A DNA stretch of 64,000 bases, from assembly GCF_006715495.1 (NCBI RefSeq), contig NZ_VFNI01000008.1:1-64000 (forward strand). Reading direction: 5' to 3'. This DNA is from Herbaspirillum sp. SJZ106 (GTDB lineage Bacteria > Pseudomonadota > Gammaproteobacteria > Burkholderiales > Burkholderiaceae_D). The number at the start of each line of letters is the position of its first letter. The first letter of the stretch is position 1. Both the position numbers and the translations under genes were made by a program. Below, piece after piece: positions 9,157-17,790 of the stretch. The notes beneath the pieces were generated by a model that did not search any database, was not told the DNA's origin, and saw only the letters and a list, made by a program, of their open reading frames with translations.

Positions 9157-9822
9157 ATGAAGTTCCAATATCGTCTGGCCGGCGCATGCGCGCTGGCCGC
9201 ATCGCTGTCAGCCTGCTACAGCCCGGCGCCCATGGTGAGCGGCCCGACCAGCGTGCGGCCATCCTATCCGGTGGCCAACGTCGAGAACAACGGCGCCATC
9301 TTCCGCGTCTCCAGCGCGCAGCTGTTCGAGGAGCCGACCGCCTACAACGTCGGCGACATCATCAAGATCGACATCTCCGAATCCATCAGCGGCAGCAACA
9401 AGTCGGCCACCAACAACAGCACCGACACCACCCTGTCGCAGAAGGGTCCAGGCTCATCGGCGCCGCTGGGCGGGCTGTTTACCGCGCTGTACGACGCCAA
9501 CTATTCGGCCTCCGGCAGCAATTCGTTCAAGGGCTCCGGCGACACCAGCAACAGCAATACCATGACCGGCACGCTGATGGTCTCCATCGTCGAAGTGCTG
9601 CCCAACCGCAACCTGGTGGTGGCGGGGGAAAAGCGCATCGGCATCAACAGCAACGTCAATACGCTGCGCTTCTCCGGCGTGGTGCGCACGCGCGACATCC
9701 GCGGCGGGGTGGTGGCCTCGGCCAACGTGGCCGATGCGCGCCTGGAGCAAGTGGGCGGCGGCACGGTCGCGGACGCCAGCACGGACAAAGGGTTTTTCCG
9801 CCGCCTGCTGACGATCTGGTAA
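9157..9822 (+). CDS. FlgH-like lipoprotein (flagellar L-ring protein family), isolated copy
   Basis: 221 residues from the ATG at 9157. The signal ends in the lipobox LSAC (Cys at 21). The body matches FlgH: an N-terminal NGAIFRVSSAQLFEEPTAY segment, VGDIIKIDISES, then the C-terminal core GTLMVSIVEVLPNRNLVV-GEK, RFSGVVRTRDI, ADARLEQVGGGTV and a terminal FRRLLTIW. FlgH forms the outer-membrane ring around the flagellar rod. No flgI, flgG or other flagellar gene is nearby, so this is either a displaced or second flgH or a paralogue used elsewhere. Low-complexity Ser/Asn/Gly stretches at 80-140 are typical of FlgH. Confidence 0.85.
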   Translation: MKFQYRLAGACALAASLSACYSPAPMVSGPTSVRPSYPVANVENNGAIFRVSSAQLFEEPTAYNVGDIIKIDISESISGSNKSATNNSTDTTLSQKGPGSSAPLGGLFTALYDANYSASGSNSFKGSGDTSNSNTMTGTLMVSIVEVLPNRNLVVAGEKRIGINSNVNTLRFSGVVRTRDIRGGVVASANVADARLEQVGGGTVADASTDKGFFRRLLTIW

Positions 9823-9862
9823 GCCGGCGTGTGGCCCGCATGCGCGCCGCGATGGCGTGCAC

Positions 9863-9890
9863 AAGAACGGCAACCTCGGTTGCCGTTCTT
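9863..9890 (+). terminator. Perfect-stem terminator after the flgH-like gene
   Basis: AAGAACGGCAACC and GGTTGCCGTTCTT form a 13-base perfect stem, followed by TTATG. It lies 40 bases after the flgH-like stop and 24 bases before the end of the convergent lipoprotein gene, so it probably serves both. Confidence 0.8.
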
Positions 9891-9913
9891 TATGTCGCCT
9901 GCGAAGTATCGGT

Positions 9914-10492
9914 TCAGTAGCCGCCGGTGGCGCTCTTGGCGTCTTGCGGCGAGTTGTCGGCGATGATCGGCGGGTTGCCCGGCAACAGCGCATCCACCAG
10001 CGGACCCAGCTTGTCGTTGACGCTGGCCCACTTGTCCTGAGCGAAGGAGCCGATGCGGTATTGGGCCGACCCCAGCACGCGGCCATCGCGGCGCAGCGTC
10101 AGGGCGGCATAGGTGAGGTAAGGAGTATAGGCATCGGAGAACACCTTGGTGTCCCATTTGACGTAGCCGACATAGGTCAGCGTCACCGGGCAGCCGGGGG
10201 ATTGGGTGCCGGCGTCGTACACGCGGCTCGACACGCCGTGCCTTTGCAGCTCAGCCTGCAGGCCCGGCACAAAGTCGCTCAGGGCCACGGCGCCGTTCCA
10301 CTCGATGCAGACTTCGCGGATCGGATCCTTGTTGTAGACGACGGGATTGATCGGCGGATTGGGCGTCATCCCCTTCACGCCGGAGGCGGCGTATCCGATC
10401 ACGCTGGCGGCATCGACCAGCGGATTGGACGACATCACGATGCAACCCGACAATGACGATGCCAGCAATGTAGCGGAAATGATGGTGCGCAT
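9914..10492 (-). CDS. Small lipoprotein, resembles the Sbal_3080 family
   Basis: 192 residues with a short lipoprotein signal (lipobox LSGC, Cys at 17). The middle contains REVCIEWN, then a stretch with two cysteines (VCIEW and PGCPVTLTY) and the pattern VKWDTKVFSDAYTPYLTYAAL ahead of a C-terminal helix ending LVDALLP. This arrangement recalls the uncharacterised Sbal_3080-type lipoproteins, recalled from memory rather than searched. Function is unknown. It is convergent with the flgH-like gene. Confidence 0.6.
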   Translation of the reverse strand: MRTIISATLLASSLSGCIVMSSNPLVDAASVIGYAASGVKGMTPNPPINPVVYNKDPIREVCIEWNGAVALSDFVPGLQAELQRHGVSSRVYDAGTQSPGCPVTLTYVGYVKWDTKVFSDAYTPYLTYAALTLRRDGRVLGSAQYRIGSFAQDKWASVNDKLGPLVDALLPGNPPIIADNSPQDAKSATGGY

Positions 10493-10717
10493 GATGCTCC
10501 CCCCGGAACGGAACCCGGTTCGACAGACACGGGCTCCAGGCTGGACATCATAGCCGCGCGGATTCCCGCGCCAGGCTTGTTTTACCTTGATTTACGCTGC
10601 CCTTGCGCATGCTTTACACCCGGCGCTTCCCACCTGCATTTTTCGCCTGCATTTCCCGCCTGCGCGCGCCATGGCACAATGCCCCCGCAGATGTTCCCTT
10701 GACCATTGGAGATCCGA

Positions 10718-11161
10718 ATGAAGCCATCCTTCCCGCGCCCGCTGTTCGCCGCCCTCGCGCTGGCCGGCATCTGCCACACCGCCCACGCCGATACGCTGGC
10801 CTCCGAAAGCCAGATCCGGCCGCTGACCGACAAGATCATGGCCCAGGCCGGCGCCGGCCGCACCGATGACGCCTACGCCGCGATGTCGCCTTACGCATTG
10901 ATCGACATCCGCGCGCTGGAAGCGGCCCGCGTCAACGCGCGCAGCACGCGCATGGCGATCGAAGCGCAGGTCGGCAATTCGGTCGGTTACGAGTTCATCC
11001 GTTCAGAGAAGGTCGGCGACTCGCTGCTCAAGCTGACCTACATCGAGAAGACCGAGAAGCAGGCCATCCCCTGGCAGTTCATCTTCTACAAGACGCCGGC
11101 CGGTTGGGCCATCAGCGCTTTCAGCAACGGCGACAACGTCGACGCGCTGTTCGAGCGCTGA
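10718..11161 (+). CDS. Secreted protein of unknown function
   Basis: 147 residues from the ATG at 10718. GGAG precedes it at the right spacing, and the in-frame ATG 12 bases upstream is less likely. A cleavable signal (MKPSFPRPLFAALALAGICHTAHA) precedes a body that reads like a small alpha/beta fold of the NTF2 or cystatin type, with WQFIFYKTPAGWAISAFSNGDNV at the end. I do not recognise the family. It stands alone between a divergent lipoprotein gene and a repeat region. Confidence 0.7.
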   Translation: MKPSFPRPLFAALALAGICHTAHADTLASESQIRPLTDKIMAQAGAGRTDDAYAAMSPYALIDIRALEAARVNARSTRMAIEAQVGNSVGYEFIRSEKVGDSLLKLTYIEKTEKQAIPWQFIFYKTPAGWAISAFSNGDNVDALFER

Positions 11162-11178
11162 CCCTCGATTTCTTTTCA

Positions 11179-11270
11179 TCATCCCGGCGAAGGCCGGAAT
11201 CCAGTGGCTTTCGTTGTGTATCGACGGCCGTTGAACGACATCGGATTCTGACCTTCGTCAGGACGACGGC
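11179..11270. repeat. Dispersed palindromic repeat, copy A
   Basis: About 92 bases that closely match 37181-37273: a hairpin around CCCGGCGAAGGCCGGAA, then CCAGTG-CTTTCGTTG, GGCCGTTGAACGAC, and a closing hairpin CTGAC-TTCGTCAGGACGAC. Both copies are intergenic. The outer ends (CGTCGTCC or ATCATCC, and GGACGACG) are roughly complementary, so the whole unit is an imperfect palindrome of REP or small-dispersed-repeat type. Confidence 0.75.
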
Positions 11271-11339
11271 GTTTGCGTAGCGAATAAATCTTCGCAAATC
11301 CAAATTCATCGATTCTTCAAAGGCCTGCTTGCCCATACG

Positions 11340-11426
11340 ATGGCCGGCATGAGCTACTACGTCTACATCCTGGCTAGCGACAGAAACGGGACGTTATACA
11401 TCGGCGTTACCAACGACCTGATCAGA
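11340..11426 (+). pseudogene. 5' fragment of a GIY-YIG (UPF0213) nuclease gene
   Basis: From the ATG at 11340 or 11349 the translation reads MAGMSYYVYILASDRNGTLY and then IGVTNDLIR. This is the conserved N-terminus of the small UPF0213 GIY-YIG proteins (YVYIL, then LYIGVTNDL). Right after NDLIR the similarity stops, where the 3' end of dadA begins on the other strand. Only about 29 of roughly 90 residues remain, so the gene is truncated. It directly follows dispersed repeat copy A. Confidence 0.75.
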
Positions 11427-12687
11427 TCAATCGCTGCGGCTCCAGGTCGGCGCTTTCGATATCGGTCGCCACGCCGGCGATCTTGTCGGCGATGATGCGG
11501 CTGGAACCGCAGGCCGTGGTCCAGCCGTTCGAACCATGCCCGGCGTTGAGCCACAGGTTGGCATAGGGCGTCTTGCCGATCAGCGGCGCGCCGTCCGGCG
11601 TCATCGGCCGCAAGCCGGCCCAGTATTCGACCTTGGCCAGGTCTGCGCCGTTGGGATAAAGGTTCTTCAAGGACTTGATCGCGGTAGCGCAGTCGCGCGG
11701 CGCGACCCTGGTATCCCAGCTGCCGATCTCGGCCGTGCCGGCCGCGCGGATATGGTTGCCCATGCGGGTGATCGCCACCTTGTAATACTCATCCATGACG
11801 CCGCTCCTGGGCGCGCCCTCGGGGTCGGCCACCGGCACCGTGATGGCGTAGCCCTTGACCGGATAGATCGGCAGATCCAGGCCCAAAGGCTTCAACATCG
11901 GCACCGATGCGGCGGCGCAGGCCACCACATAGGCATCGGCCTGCAGCGTGCCGGCGCTGGTGCGCACCCCCGCCACCCGGCCGCCGGCGACCTCGATGCC
12001 TTCCACCGTCGTCGACAGGCGGAACGCCACGCCCTGCGTCTTGAGCCACGCCGCCAGCGCGCGGGCGAACAGCGGGCAGTTGCCGGTTTCATCCATGGGC
12101 AGCAGCAGCCCGCCCTTCAACTCGTTGCGCGCCGCGCGCAAACCCGGGTCGAAAGCCACGCAGCCGTCGCCATCGAGCAACTCGAACGGCACCCCCGCCT
12201 CGGCCAGCACCCTGGTCGACAAGCCCGCGTTGTCCACCCCTTCCTGGGTACGGAACAATTGCAGGTTGCCGCCGCTGGTCTGCTCGTACTGGATGTCCAG
12301 GCGCTCGCGGATCTGCTTCAGCTGCGAGTGGCTGTAACGCGCCAGGCGGCCCATGCGCGCCTTGTTGACGGCATAGCGCTCGGGCGTGCATTGCGCCAGG
12401 AAGGTCTTGAGCCACTTCCATTGGTGCGCGTCCAGCCGCGGCGTAAACCGCAACGCGGCCTCGATGCCCAGCCAGCTCTGCAGCGACCACTTGAGCGACT
12501 TGGCCGGCATGCCCGGCGCCGCCCAGGGCGTGGCGTAGGAAGGGCAGACATGGCCGGCGTTGCCGACACTGGTCTCGGCCGCCACGTCGGCACGACGCTC
12601 GACCACGGTGACTTCATGGCCGCGCTCGCGGAGAAAATAAGCGGTGGTGACGCCAACGATGCCGGCGCCGAGCACGATGATGCGCAT
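11422..12687 (-). CDS. dadA: D-amino acid dehydrogenase, small subunit type
   Basis: 421 residues, the usual DadA length. An N-terminal FAD site reads IIVLGAGIVGVTTAYFLRERGHEV and is followed by ERR. Further DadA signatures are SVGNAGHVCPSYATPWAAPGMP, the YPVKGYAITV segment and the C-terminal GLRPMTPDGAPLIGKT ... NAGHGSNGWTTACGS. The enzyme oxidises D-amino acids to 2-oxo acids, feeding electrons to the quinone pool at the inner membrane. It is the second gene of a pair with an SDR protein (38-base gap) and is divergent from an amino-acid ABC transporter, which fits use of D-amino acids. dadA paralogues with other substrates exist. Confidence 0.87.
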   Translation of the reverse strand: MRIIVLGAGIVGVTTAYFLRERGHEVTVVERRADVAAETSVGNAGHVCPSYATPWAAPGMPAKSLKWSLQSWLGIEAALRFTPRLDAHQWKWLKTFLAQCTPERYAVNKARMGRLARYSHSQLKQIRERLDIQYEQTSGGNLQLFRTQEGVDNAGLSTRVLAEAGVPFELLDGDGCVAFDPGLRAARNELKGGLLLPMDETGNCPLFARALAAWLKTQGVAFRLSTTVEGIEVAGGRVAGVRTSAGTLQADAYVVACAAASVPMLKPLGLDLPIYPVKGYAITVPVADPEGAPRSGVMDEYYKVAITRMGNHIRAAGTAEIGSWDTRVAPRDCATAIKSLKNLYPNGADLAKVEYWAGLRPMTPDGAPLIGKTPYANLWLNAGHGSNGWTTACGSSRIIADKIAGVATDIESADLEPQRLI

Positions 12688-12725
12688 GGTGTTCCCAGAG
12701 ATAGGTCAGATGAATTAAGAGCGCG

Positions 12726-13511
12726 TTACAGCGTCAGTCCGCCATCCACGTGCCAGACCTGGCCGGTGACATAGGACGCCGCCGGGCTGAGCAGGAAGCC
12801 GATGACATTGGCGATCTCCTGCGGCTGCCCCAAACGGCGCAGCGGGATGCGGTCGAGTGCGGCCTGCCAGGCCGCCGGGTCGATGGCCGATTTGACCGGG
12901 TCGCTCTTTTGCACATAACCGGGCGCGACCGCGTTGACCGTGACGCCAGCCGGCGCCAGCTGCACCGCCAGCGATTTCACCAACGCCTCGATGCCGGCCT
13001 TGGCCGCGGCCGACGCCGGAAAGCCCGATTCGCCCAGGCGGAATACATGCGCCACGAAGGAGCTGACCGCCACCACCCGCCCCGAGCCGGACGCCTCCAA
13101 TGCCTCCTTGCAGGCGGTCGTCAGCCGGAAGAATCCCGAGAGCAGCGCATCGAGCGAACGCGACCAGTCGGCGTCCGACAGTTCACCGATACGCTTGCGG
13201 TCGGCGAAGCCGGCATTGGCCACCAGCGCGTCGAGCCGGCCGAATTCATCCAGCGCGGTATCGCGCAGCAACGCCGCGGTGCCGGGCTCGGCCATGTCGC
13301 CCAAGGCCAGCACGCAGCGCGCGCCCTGCTCGCGACAGCGCTGCGCAGTGGCTTGCAGTTCCGGGGAGTCGCTGCGCGCATGCAGCACCAGCGACACGCC
13401 CGGCCCCGCTACCGAGGCGGCGACCGCCGCGCCGATGCCGCGCGCGGCGCCGGTGATGAGGATGGTACGGTGCGGCTCGGCGGAAGTGACGGAAGGGGAA
13501 ACCTGATTCAT
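12726..13511 (-). CDS. SDR-family protein lacking the catalytic tyrosine
   Basis: 261 residues of classical SDR build: the TGAARGIG dinucleotide loop (20-27), NAG at 99-101, a serine pair VVAVSS at 150-151, and the C-terminal [12 protein letters not shown]. The active-site YxxxK is changed: the stretch reads [10 protein letters not shown], so S167 stands where the tyrosine should be while K171 is kept. The codons leave no other tyrosine close by. It may be inactive as an oxidoreductase, or a regulator or binder. It precedes dadA in the same operon and faces the transporter genes across a 424-base region. Confidence 0.85.
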   Translation of the reverse strand: MNQVSPSVTSAEPHRTILITGAARGIGAAVAASVAGPGVSLVLHARSDSPELQATAQRCREQGARCVLALGDMAEPGTAALLRDTALDEFGRLDALVANAGFADRKRIGELSDADWSRSLDALLSGFFRLTTACKEALEASGSGRVVAVSSFVAHVFRLGESGFPASAAAKAGIEALVKSLAVQLAPAGVTVNAVAPGYVQKSDPVKSAIDPAAWQAALDRIPLRRLGQPQEIANVIGFLLSPAASYVTGQVWHVDGGLTL

Positions 13512-13935
13512 TGTCGTTGTCGGATTGGGCGCATTCCCAATCGCTGGGAAAGCCGGTGGGCGGCGTATTCAAGCATATCGCCGCGAGTGCGCTATTTTAG
13601 AACTCATTTCATCAACAGGGGCGGGATGCGTTCCAACCGAACGCCACCAAACGCAGCAGCAGCGTGGGGCGCCAGGCCGATCCGGCATGGCCCGGATCTG
13701 TCCGCCGCCGGCCGTTCTCCATTACAATTGCCGGATTCGCGGGTTGCGACCATGCAATCCTTATAAAAGATATCCGTGCCCTCCCCCATGCCTTCCCGAC
13801 ACTTGCCAGCGACAGCGGCGGCCCCTGCCCGAAACCATGGCGCCGGGGCATGGATCGTGCTTGGAAATTTCGTATCCCATCCGCCCCGGACCAGGCCTCT
13901 GGTCCATATTGAATCGTATTGAAGGAAAACCGCAG
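13512..13935. other. Divergent control region between the SDR-dadA operon and the ABC transporter
   Basis: 424 bases without a convincing gene; the open frame running through it lacks protein features before the permease start. Both outward operons need promoters here. GAAGGAAAA just before 13936 is the permease ribosome binding site. The nearby Lrp-type regulator is a plausible controller, but I could not point to a specific site. Confidence 0.5.
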
Positions 13936-14601
13936 ATGTATCAATGGGACTTCGGCTCGCTCTGGCAATTCAGGAGCATCATCGGCATCGGCTTCGTCTA
14001 CACGCTGGGCTATACCGTGGCCTGTATCGCGCTGGGCCTGTTGGTCGGGCTGGTGGTCGGCCTCGGCCGCCTCTCTTCCAACCCGTTCGTCTCGGGGCCG
14101 CTGCGCGCCTTCGTGGAAGTGTTCCGTTGCACGCCGGTGCTGGTGCAGCTGGTGTGGTTCTACTACGCGCTGCCGGTATTGCTGGGCATCGAGATGTCGG
14201 CCGGCACCGCCGCCATGCTGTCGCTGGCGCTGTATGGCGGCGCGTTCTACTCGGAAATCATCCGCGGCGGCATCGTCTCGATCGACGTCGGCCAGTCCGA
14301 AGCCGGCTGGGCGCTGGGCATGACCCGCTTCCAGCTGATGAAGCGCGTGATCCTGCCGCAGGCGTTCAAGCGCATGACCCCGCCGCTGGTGAACCAGTCC
14401 ATCATGCAGTTGAAGAACACTTCGCTGCTGTCAGTGCTGGCCGTGCCCGACCTGCTCTACCAGGGCCAGATCATCGCCCACGAGACCTATCGCCCGCTGG
14501 AAATCTACACCCTGGTCGCGATCATCTATTTCCTGATCCTGCTGCCCGCCACCATCTGGGCCAAGCGCCTGGAAACCCGCCTGTCGGCGCAGCACGGTTA
14601 A
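13936..14601 (+). CDS. Polar amino-acid ABC transporter permease
   Basis: 221 residues from the ATG at 13936 (GAAGGAAAA upstream). About five transmembrane segments are present, with the His/Glu/Gln-type permease signatures EVFRCTPVLVQLVWFYYALP, the EAA loop (QSEAGWALGMTRFQLMKRVILPQAFK) and LKNTSLLSVLAVPDL. It should pair with the ATPase 18 bases downstream to form an importer, working as a homodimer. No binding-protein gene accompanies it, so the recognition subunit must be encoded elsewhere. Neighbouring dadA suggests amino-acid, possibly D-amino-acid, cargo. Confidence 0.87.
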   Translation: MYQWDFGSLWQFRSIIGIGFVYTLGYTVACIALGLLVGLVVGLGRLSSNPFVSGPLRAFVEVFRCTPVLVQLVWFYYALPVLLGIEMSAGTAAMLSLALYGGAFYSEIIRGGIVSIDVGQSEAGWALGMTRFQLMKRVILPQAFKRMTPPLVNQSIMQLKNTSLLSVLAVPDLLYQGQIIAHETYRPLEIYTLVAIIYFLILLPATIWAKRLETRLSAQHG

Positions 14602-14619
14602 GCAACGCTTAAGGAACCA

Positions 14620-15399
14620 ATGATGAGCAACGGCAATTCGATGATCCAGATCAGCAACCTCAAGAAGGCCTTCGGCGACCATGTGGTGCTCAAGGATATT
14701 TCCATCCAGATCGACCGCGGCTGCGTGGTCGCCATGATCGGGCCGTCCGGCTCGGGCAAGTCGACCCTGCTGCGCTGCCTGAACCTGCTGACCGTGCCGG
14801 ACCAGGGTTCGGTGCGCATCGGCGAGCGCCACTTCGATTTCGACGGCAAGAACGGGAAGAAAGCGCGCCTGCCCAAGGACAAGGAACTGGCCGGCTTCCG
14901 CGCCCGCACCGGCATGGTGTTCCAGCACTTCAACCTGTTCCCGCACATGACCGCGCTCGAGAACGTGATGGAAGGCATGCTCACCGTGCTGCGCACGCCC
15001 AAGGCCGAAGCCCGCGCCAAGGCCCTGGCGCTGCTGCAGAAAGTCGGCCTGGCCGAACGCGCCGACATGTATCCGCAAAAGCTTTCCGGCGGCCAGAAGC
15101 AGCGCATCGCCATCGCCCGCGCGCTGGCCATGCAGCCGGACGTGATGCTGTTCGACGAAGCCACCTCGGCGCTCGACCCCGAGCTGGTGGGCGAAGTCCT
15201 GAACGTGATCCGCAGCCTGGCGGCCGACGGCATGACCATGATCCTGGTCACCCACGAGATCGCCTTCGCGCGCGAAGTGGCCGACCAGGTGGTGTTCATG
15301 CGCGACGGCGTGGTGGTGGAAGCCGGCCCGCCGTCGCAGGTCATCGACAACCCGCAACAGGCGGCGACCCAGGCGTTCCTGGCGCGCTTCAACGCCTGA
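14620..15399 (+). CDS. Polar amino-acid ABC transporter ATP-binding protein
   Basis: 259 residues (a second ATG at 14623 is equally possible; AAGGAA precedes both). Walker [11 protein letters not shown]-loop MVFQHFNLFPHM, signature LSGGQKQR, Walker B VMLFDEATSALD and the switch His in LVTHE are all present. This is the GlnQ/HisP-type ATPase that powers the permease encoded just upstream. An insertion (DFDGKNGKKARLPKDKEL) between Walker A and the Q-loop resembles the HisP/AotP branch. An Lrp-family gene follows after 30 bases. Confidence 0.9.
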   Translation: MMSNGNSMIQISNLKKAFGDHVVLKDISIQIDRGCVVAMIGPSGSGKSTLLRCLNLLTVPDQGSVRIGERHFDFDGKNGKKARLPKDKELAGFRARTGMVFQHFNLFPHMTALENVMEGMLTVLRTPKAEARAKALALLQKVGLAERADMYPQKLSGGQKQRIAIARALAMQPDVMLFDEATSALDPELVGEVLNVIRSLAADGMTMILVTHEIAFAREVADQVVFMRDGVVVEAGPPSQVIDNPQQAATQAFLARFNA

Positions 15400-15429
15400 T
15401 CGGCCATACATCGACCACACGGCGACCAC

Positions 15430-15876
15430 ATGAAAACGCGGCTCGACACCCTCGACGACACCGATCGCAACCTGATCGCGCTGCTGCAGGTGTCGGCGCG
15501 CGAGAGCGTGGCCAACCTGGCGCGCAAGCTGGGCGTGGCGCGCACCACCGTGGTGGCGCGCCTGGCCCGGCTGGAAAAGAACGGCATCATCGCCGGCTAC
15601 ACCGTCAAGCTGGGCCAGGAAGTGACCGACAATGCACTGCGCGCGTATGTCGGCATCACCGTCGAGGCCAAGGCCGCGCGCGACGTCTTGAAGCGCTTCA
15701 GGCGCATGCCCGAGATCGAACTGCTGTGCTCGGTCTCCGGCGAGTTCGACTACGTCGCCTGGCTGCGCGCCTCTTCGGCCGAACGGCTCGACCAGTTGCT
15801 CGACGAGATCGGCGAGATCGACGGCGTCACCCGCACCACCACCTCCATCGTGCTGGCGCGCAAGATCGAACGCTGA
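15430..15876 (+). CDS. Lrp/AsnC family transcriptional regulator
   Basis: 148 residues. An N-terminal helix-turn-helix (LDDTDRNLIALLQVSARES through VARLARLEKNGIIAGYTV) is followed by a RAM/AsnC ligand-binding domain (VGITVEAKAARDVLKRF ... LCSVSGEFDYVAWLRA). It is the third gene in line with the ABC permease and ATPase, so it likely senses an amino acid and controls this operon and perhaps the divergent SDR-dadA genes. The target is inferred from position only. Confidence 0.88.
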   Translation: MKTRLDTLDDTDRNLIALLQVSARESVANLARKLGVARTTVVARLARLEKNGIIAGYTVKLGQEVTDNALRAYVGITVEAKAARDVLKRFRRMPEIELLCSVSGEFDYVAWLRASSAERLDQLLDEIGEIDGVTRTTTSIVLARKIER

Positions 15877-15903
15877 CCCTGCGCGCCGCCCATCTTTCCG
15901 GCA

Positions 15904-17706
15904 TCAGGAAAGATGGTGCACTTCCTGCAAGCCGTACACCGGCGTAGCGATGACTTCCATGCGCGCCTTCAACTGCAGCGACAGGTACTGCGAGTAATGG
16001 CGCGACTGGTGCAGGTTACCGCCGTGGAACCACAGCGCCGGCTGCTGCGTCGGCTTCCACATGTTGCGCTGTTCGCCTTCCCATGGGCCCGGGTCCTTGA
16101 GCGTATCCGAGCCCAGTCCCCACACCTTGCCGACCTTGTCGGCCACCTCCTGCGAAATAAGGTCGGCGGCCCAGCCGTTCATCGAGCCATAGCCGGTCGC
16201 GTAGACGACCAGGTCGGCCGGCAATTCGCTGCCGTCGCTCAACACCACCGAATGTTCCTTGAGCTCCTTCACGTCGACGCCGCTCTTGAGCTTGATCTTG
16301 CCGTCTGCGACCAGTTCGGAAGCCCCGACGTCGATGTAGTAGCCCGAGCCGCGCCGCAGGTATTTCATGAACAGGCCGGAACCGTCGTCGCCGAAGTCCA
16401 GCATGAAGCCGGCCTTCTCCAGCCGCGCATAGAACCCGGCGTCGCGCTCCCGGATGGCGTCGAACACCTTGGTCTGCATTTGCGGCAAGACCTTGTACGG
16501 GATCGAGGCAAAGGTAAGGTCGGCCTTGGCGGTGGTCATGCCTGATTGGAGCGCGCGCTCGGAATACAGGTCGCCCAGCGCCAGCTCCATGAGCGAGTCC
16601 GACTTGACGATGTGCGTCGACGAACGCTGCACCATGGTCACGTCGACGCCCGCTTCCCACAGCGCCGCGCAAATGTCGTGGGCGGAATTGTTGGCGCCGA
16701 TCACCACCACCTTCTTGCCGCGGTAAGCATCGGGGCCGGGATGTTTCGACGAATGCTGCTGCTCGCCCTTGAACACATCCATGCCCTTGAACTTCGGCAG
16801 GTTGGGCTTGCCGGACATGCCGGTGGCCAGCACCAGCTGCTTCGGCCGCAAGGTGATCCGTTCGCCGCCGCGCTCGACCACCACGCGCCACTCGCCGGCC
16901 GCCTCGTCGTAGGAAGCCGATTTGCAGTCGGTGGAACCCCAGAAATTGAGCTCCATGACCTTGGCGTACATCTCCAGCCAGTCGCCCACCTTGTCCTTGG
17001 GCGTGAATACCGGCCAGTTGTCCGGGAAGGGAATGTAAGGCATGTGGTCGTACCAGACCGGGTCATGCAGGCACAGGCTCTTGTAGCGCTTGCGCCAGCT
17101 GTCGCCCGGCTTCTCGTTGCGTTCGACGATGATGGTCGGCACCTTGAGCTGGCGCAGCCGCGCCCCCAGCGCCAGCCCGCCCTGCCCGCCGCCGATGATC
17201 AGGCAATAGGGCTGCTCGCTGCGGCCCAGTTCGGCCAGTTCCTGCTCGCGCTCCTCCTTCCAGCTCTTGCGTCCGGTATGCACGCCATGCACGGCGCCCA
17301 TCGGCCGCCGCACGCCCTTGCTTTCCTCATGTCCTTTGAGCTCCGACATGGTCGTGAGCAGGGTCCAGATCTTGCCGTCCTTCAGGCGGATCAACCCGCT
17401 GCCGCGCGCGGTGCCGGTTTCCACAGTGATCCATGCCTGCGTGACGCCATCGGCCTGGCTGGCGGCTTCGCCCTCGGCCAGGCGCAGGCCGATCTCGCCC
17501 AGCGCCGGCAACTGCTGCGCCAGCATCGCGGCGATCTGGGCCCGTCCTTCGAGCGTCTTGATATTCCAGGTGAAGGCGACCAGGTCGCGCCAGTAGCAGT
17601 CCTCCAGGAACAGCCCTGCGGCGGCTTCGGCCTTGCCGTTGCGCAAATGGCTTTGCAGCGTTTCGAGCATGCCGGCGACGGCCTGGTCCGGGTTTGTTTT
17701 GGACAT
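15904..17706 (-). CDS. FAD/NAD(P)-dependent flavin monooxygenase with N-terminal SnoaL-like domain
   Basis: 600 residues. Positions 10-125 form an NTF2/SnoaL-like domain (LFLEDCYWRDLVAFTWNIKT). A flavin monooxygenase part follows, with FAD site LIIGGGQGGLALG (169-181), EKPGDSWRKRYKSLCLHDP, an NAD(P) site VVVIGANNSAHD, and the FMO-type VVYATGYGSM. This architecture resembles YUCCA- and PunFMO-like oxygenases that act on small organic acids, ketones or amines. The regulator gene is 84 bases upstream on the same strand. Substrate not determinable. Confidence 0.83.
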   Translation of the reverse strand: MSKTNPDQAVAGMLETLQSHLRNGKAEAAAGLFLEDCYWRDLVAFTWNIKTLEGRAQIAAMLAQQLPALGEIGLRLAEGEAASQADGVTQAWITVETGTARGSGLIRLKDGKIWTLLTTMSELKGHEESKGVRRPMGAVHGVHTGRKSWKEEREQELAELGRSEQPYCLIIGGGQGGLALGARLRQLKVPTIIVERNEKPGDSWRKRYKSLCLHDPVWYDHMPYIPFPDNWPVFTPKDKVGDWLEMYAKVMELNFWGSTDCKSASYDEAAGEWRVVVERGGERITLRPKQLVLATGMSGKPNLPKFKGMDVFKGEQQHSSKHPGPDAYRGKKVVVIGANNSAHDICAALWEAGVDVTMVQRSSTHIVKSDSLMELALGDLYSERALQSGMTTAKADLTFASIPYKVLPQMQTKVFDAIRERDAGFYARLEKAGFMLDFGDDGSGLFMKYLRRGSGYYIDVGASELVADGKIKLKSGVDVKELKEHSVVLSDGSELPADLVVYATGYGSMNGWAADLISQEVADKVGKVWGLGSDTLKDPGPWEGEQRNMWKPTQQPALWFHGGNLHQSRHYSQYLSLQLKARMEVIATPVYGLQEVHHLS

Positions 17707-17790
17707 GATGTCTCCTCTATAAAAATAGATAGTGATTACTTGCTTGGGAAAGCGGGTCTGCGCCCGCCTGGGGAAAGAAGGCCGGCGCCG

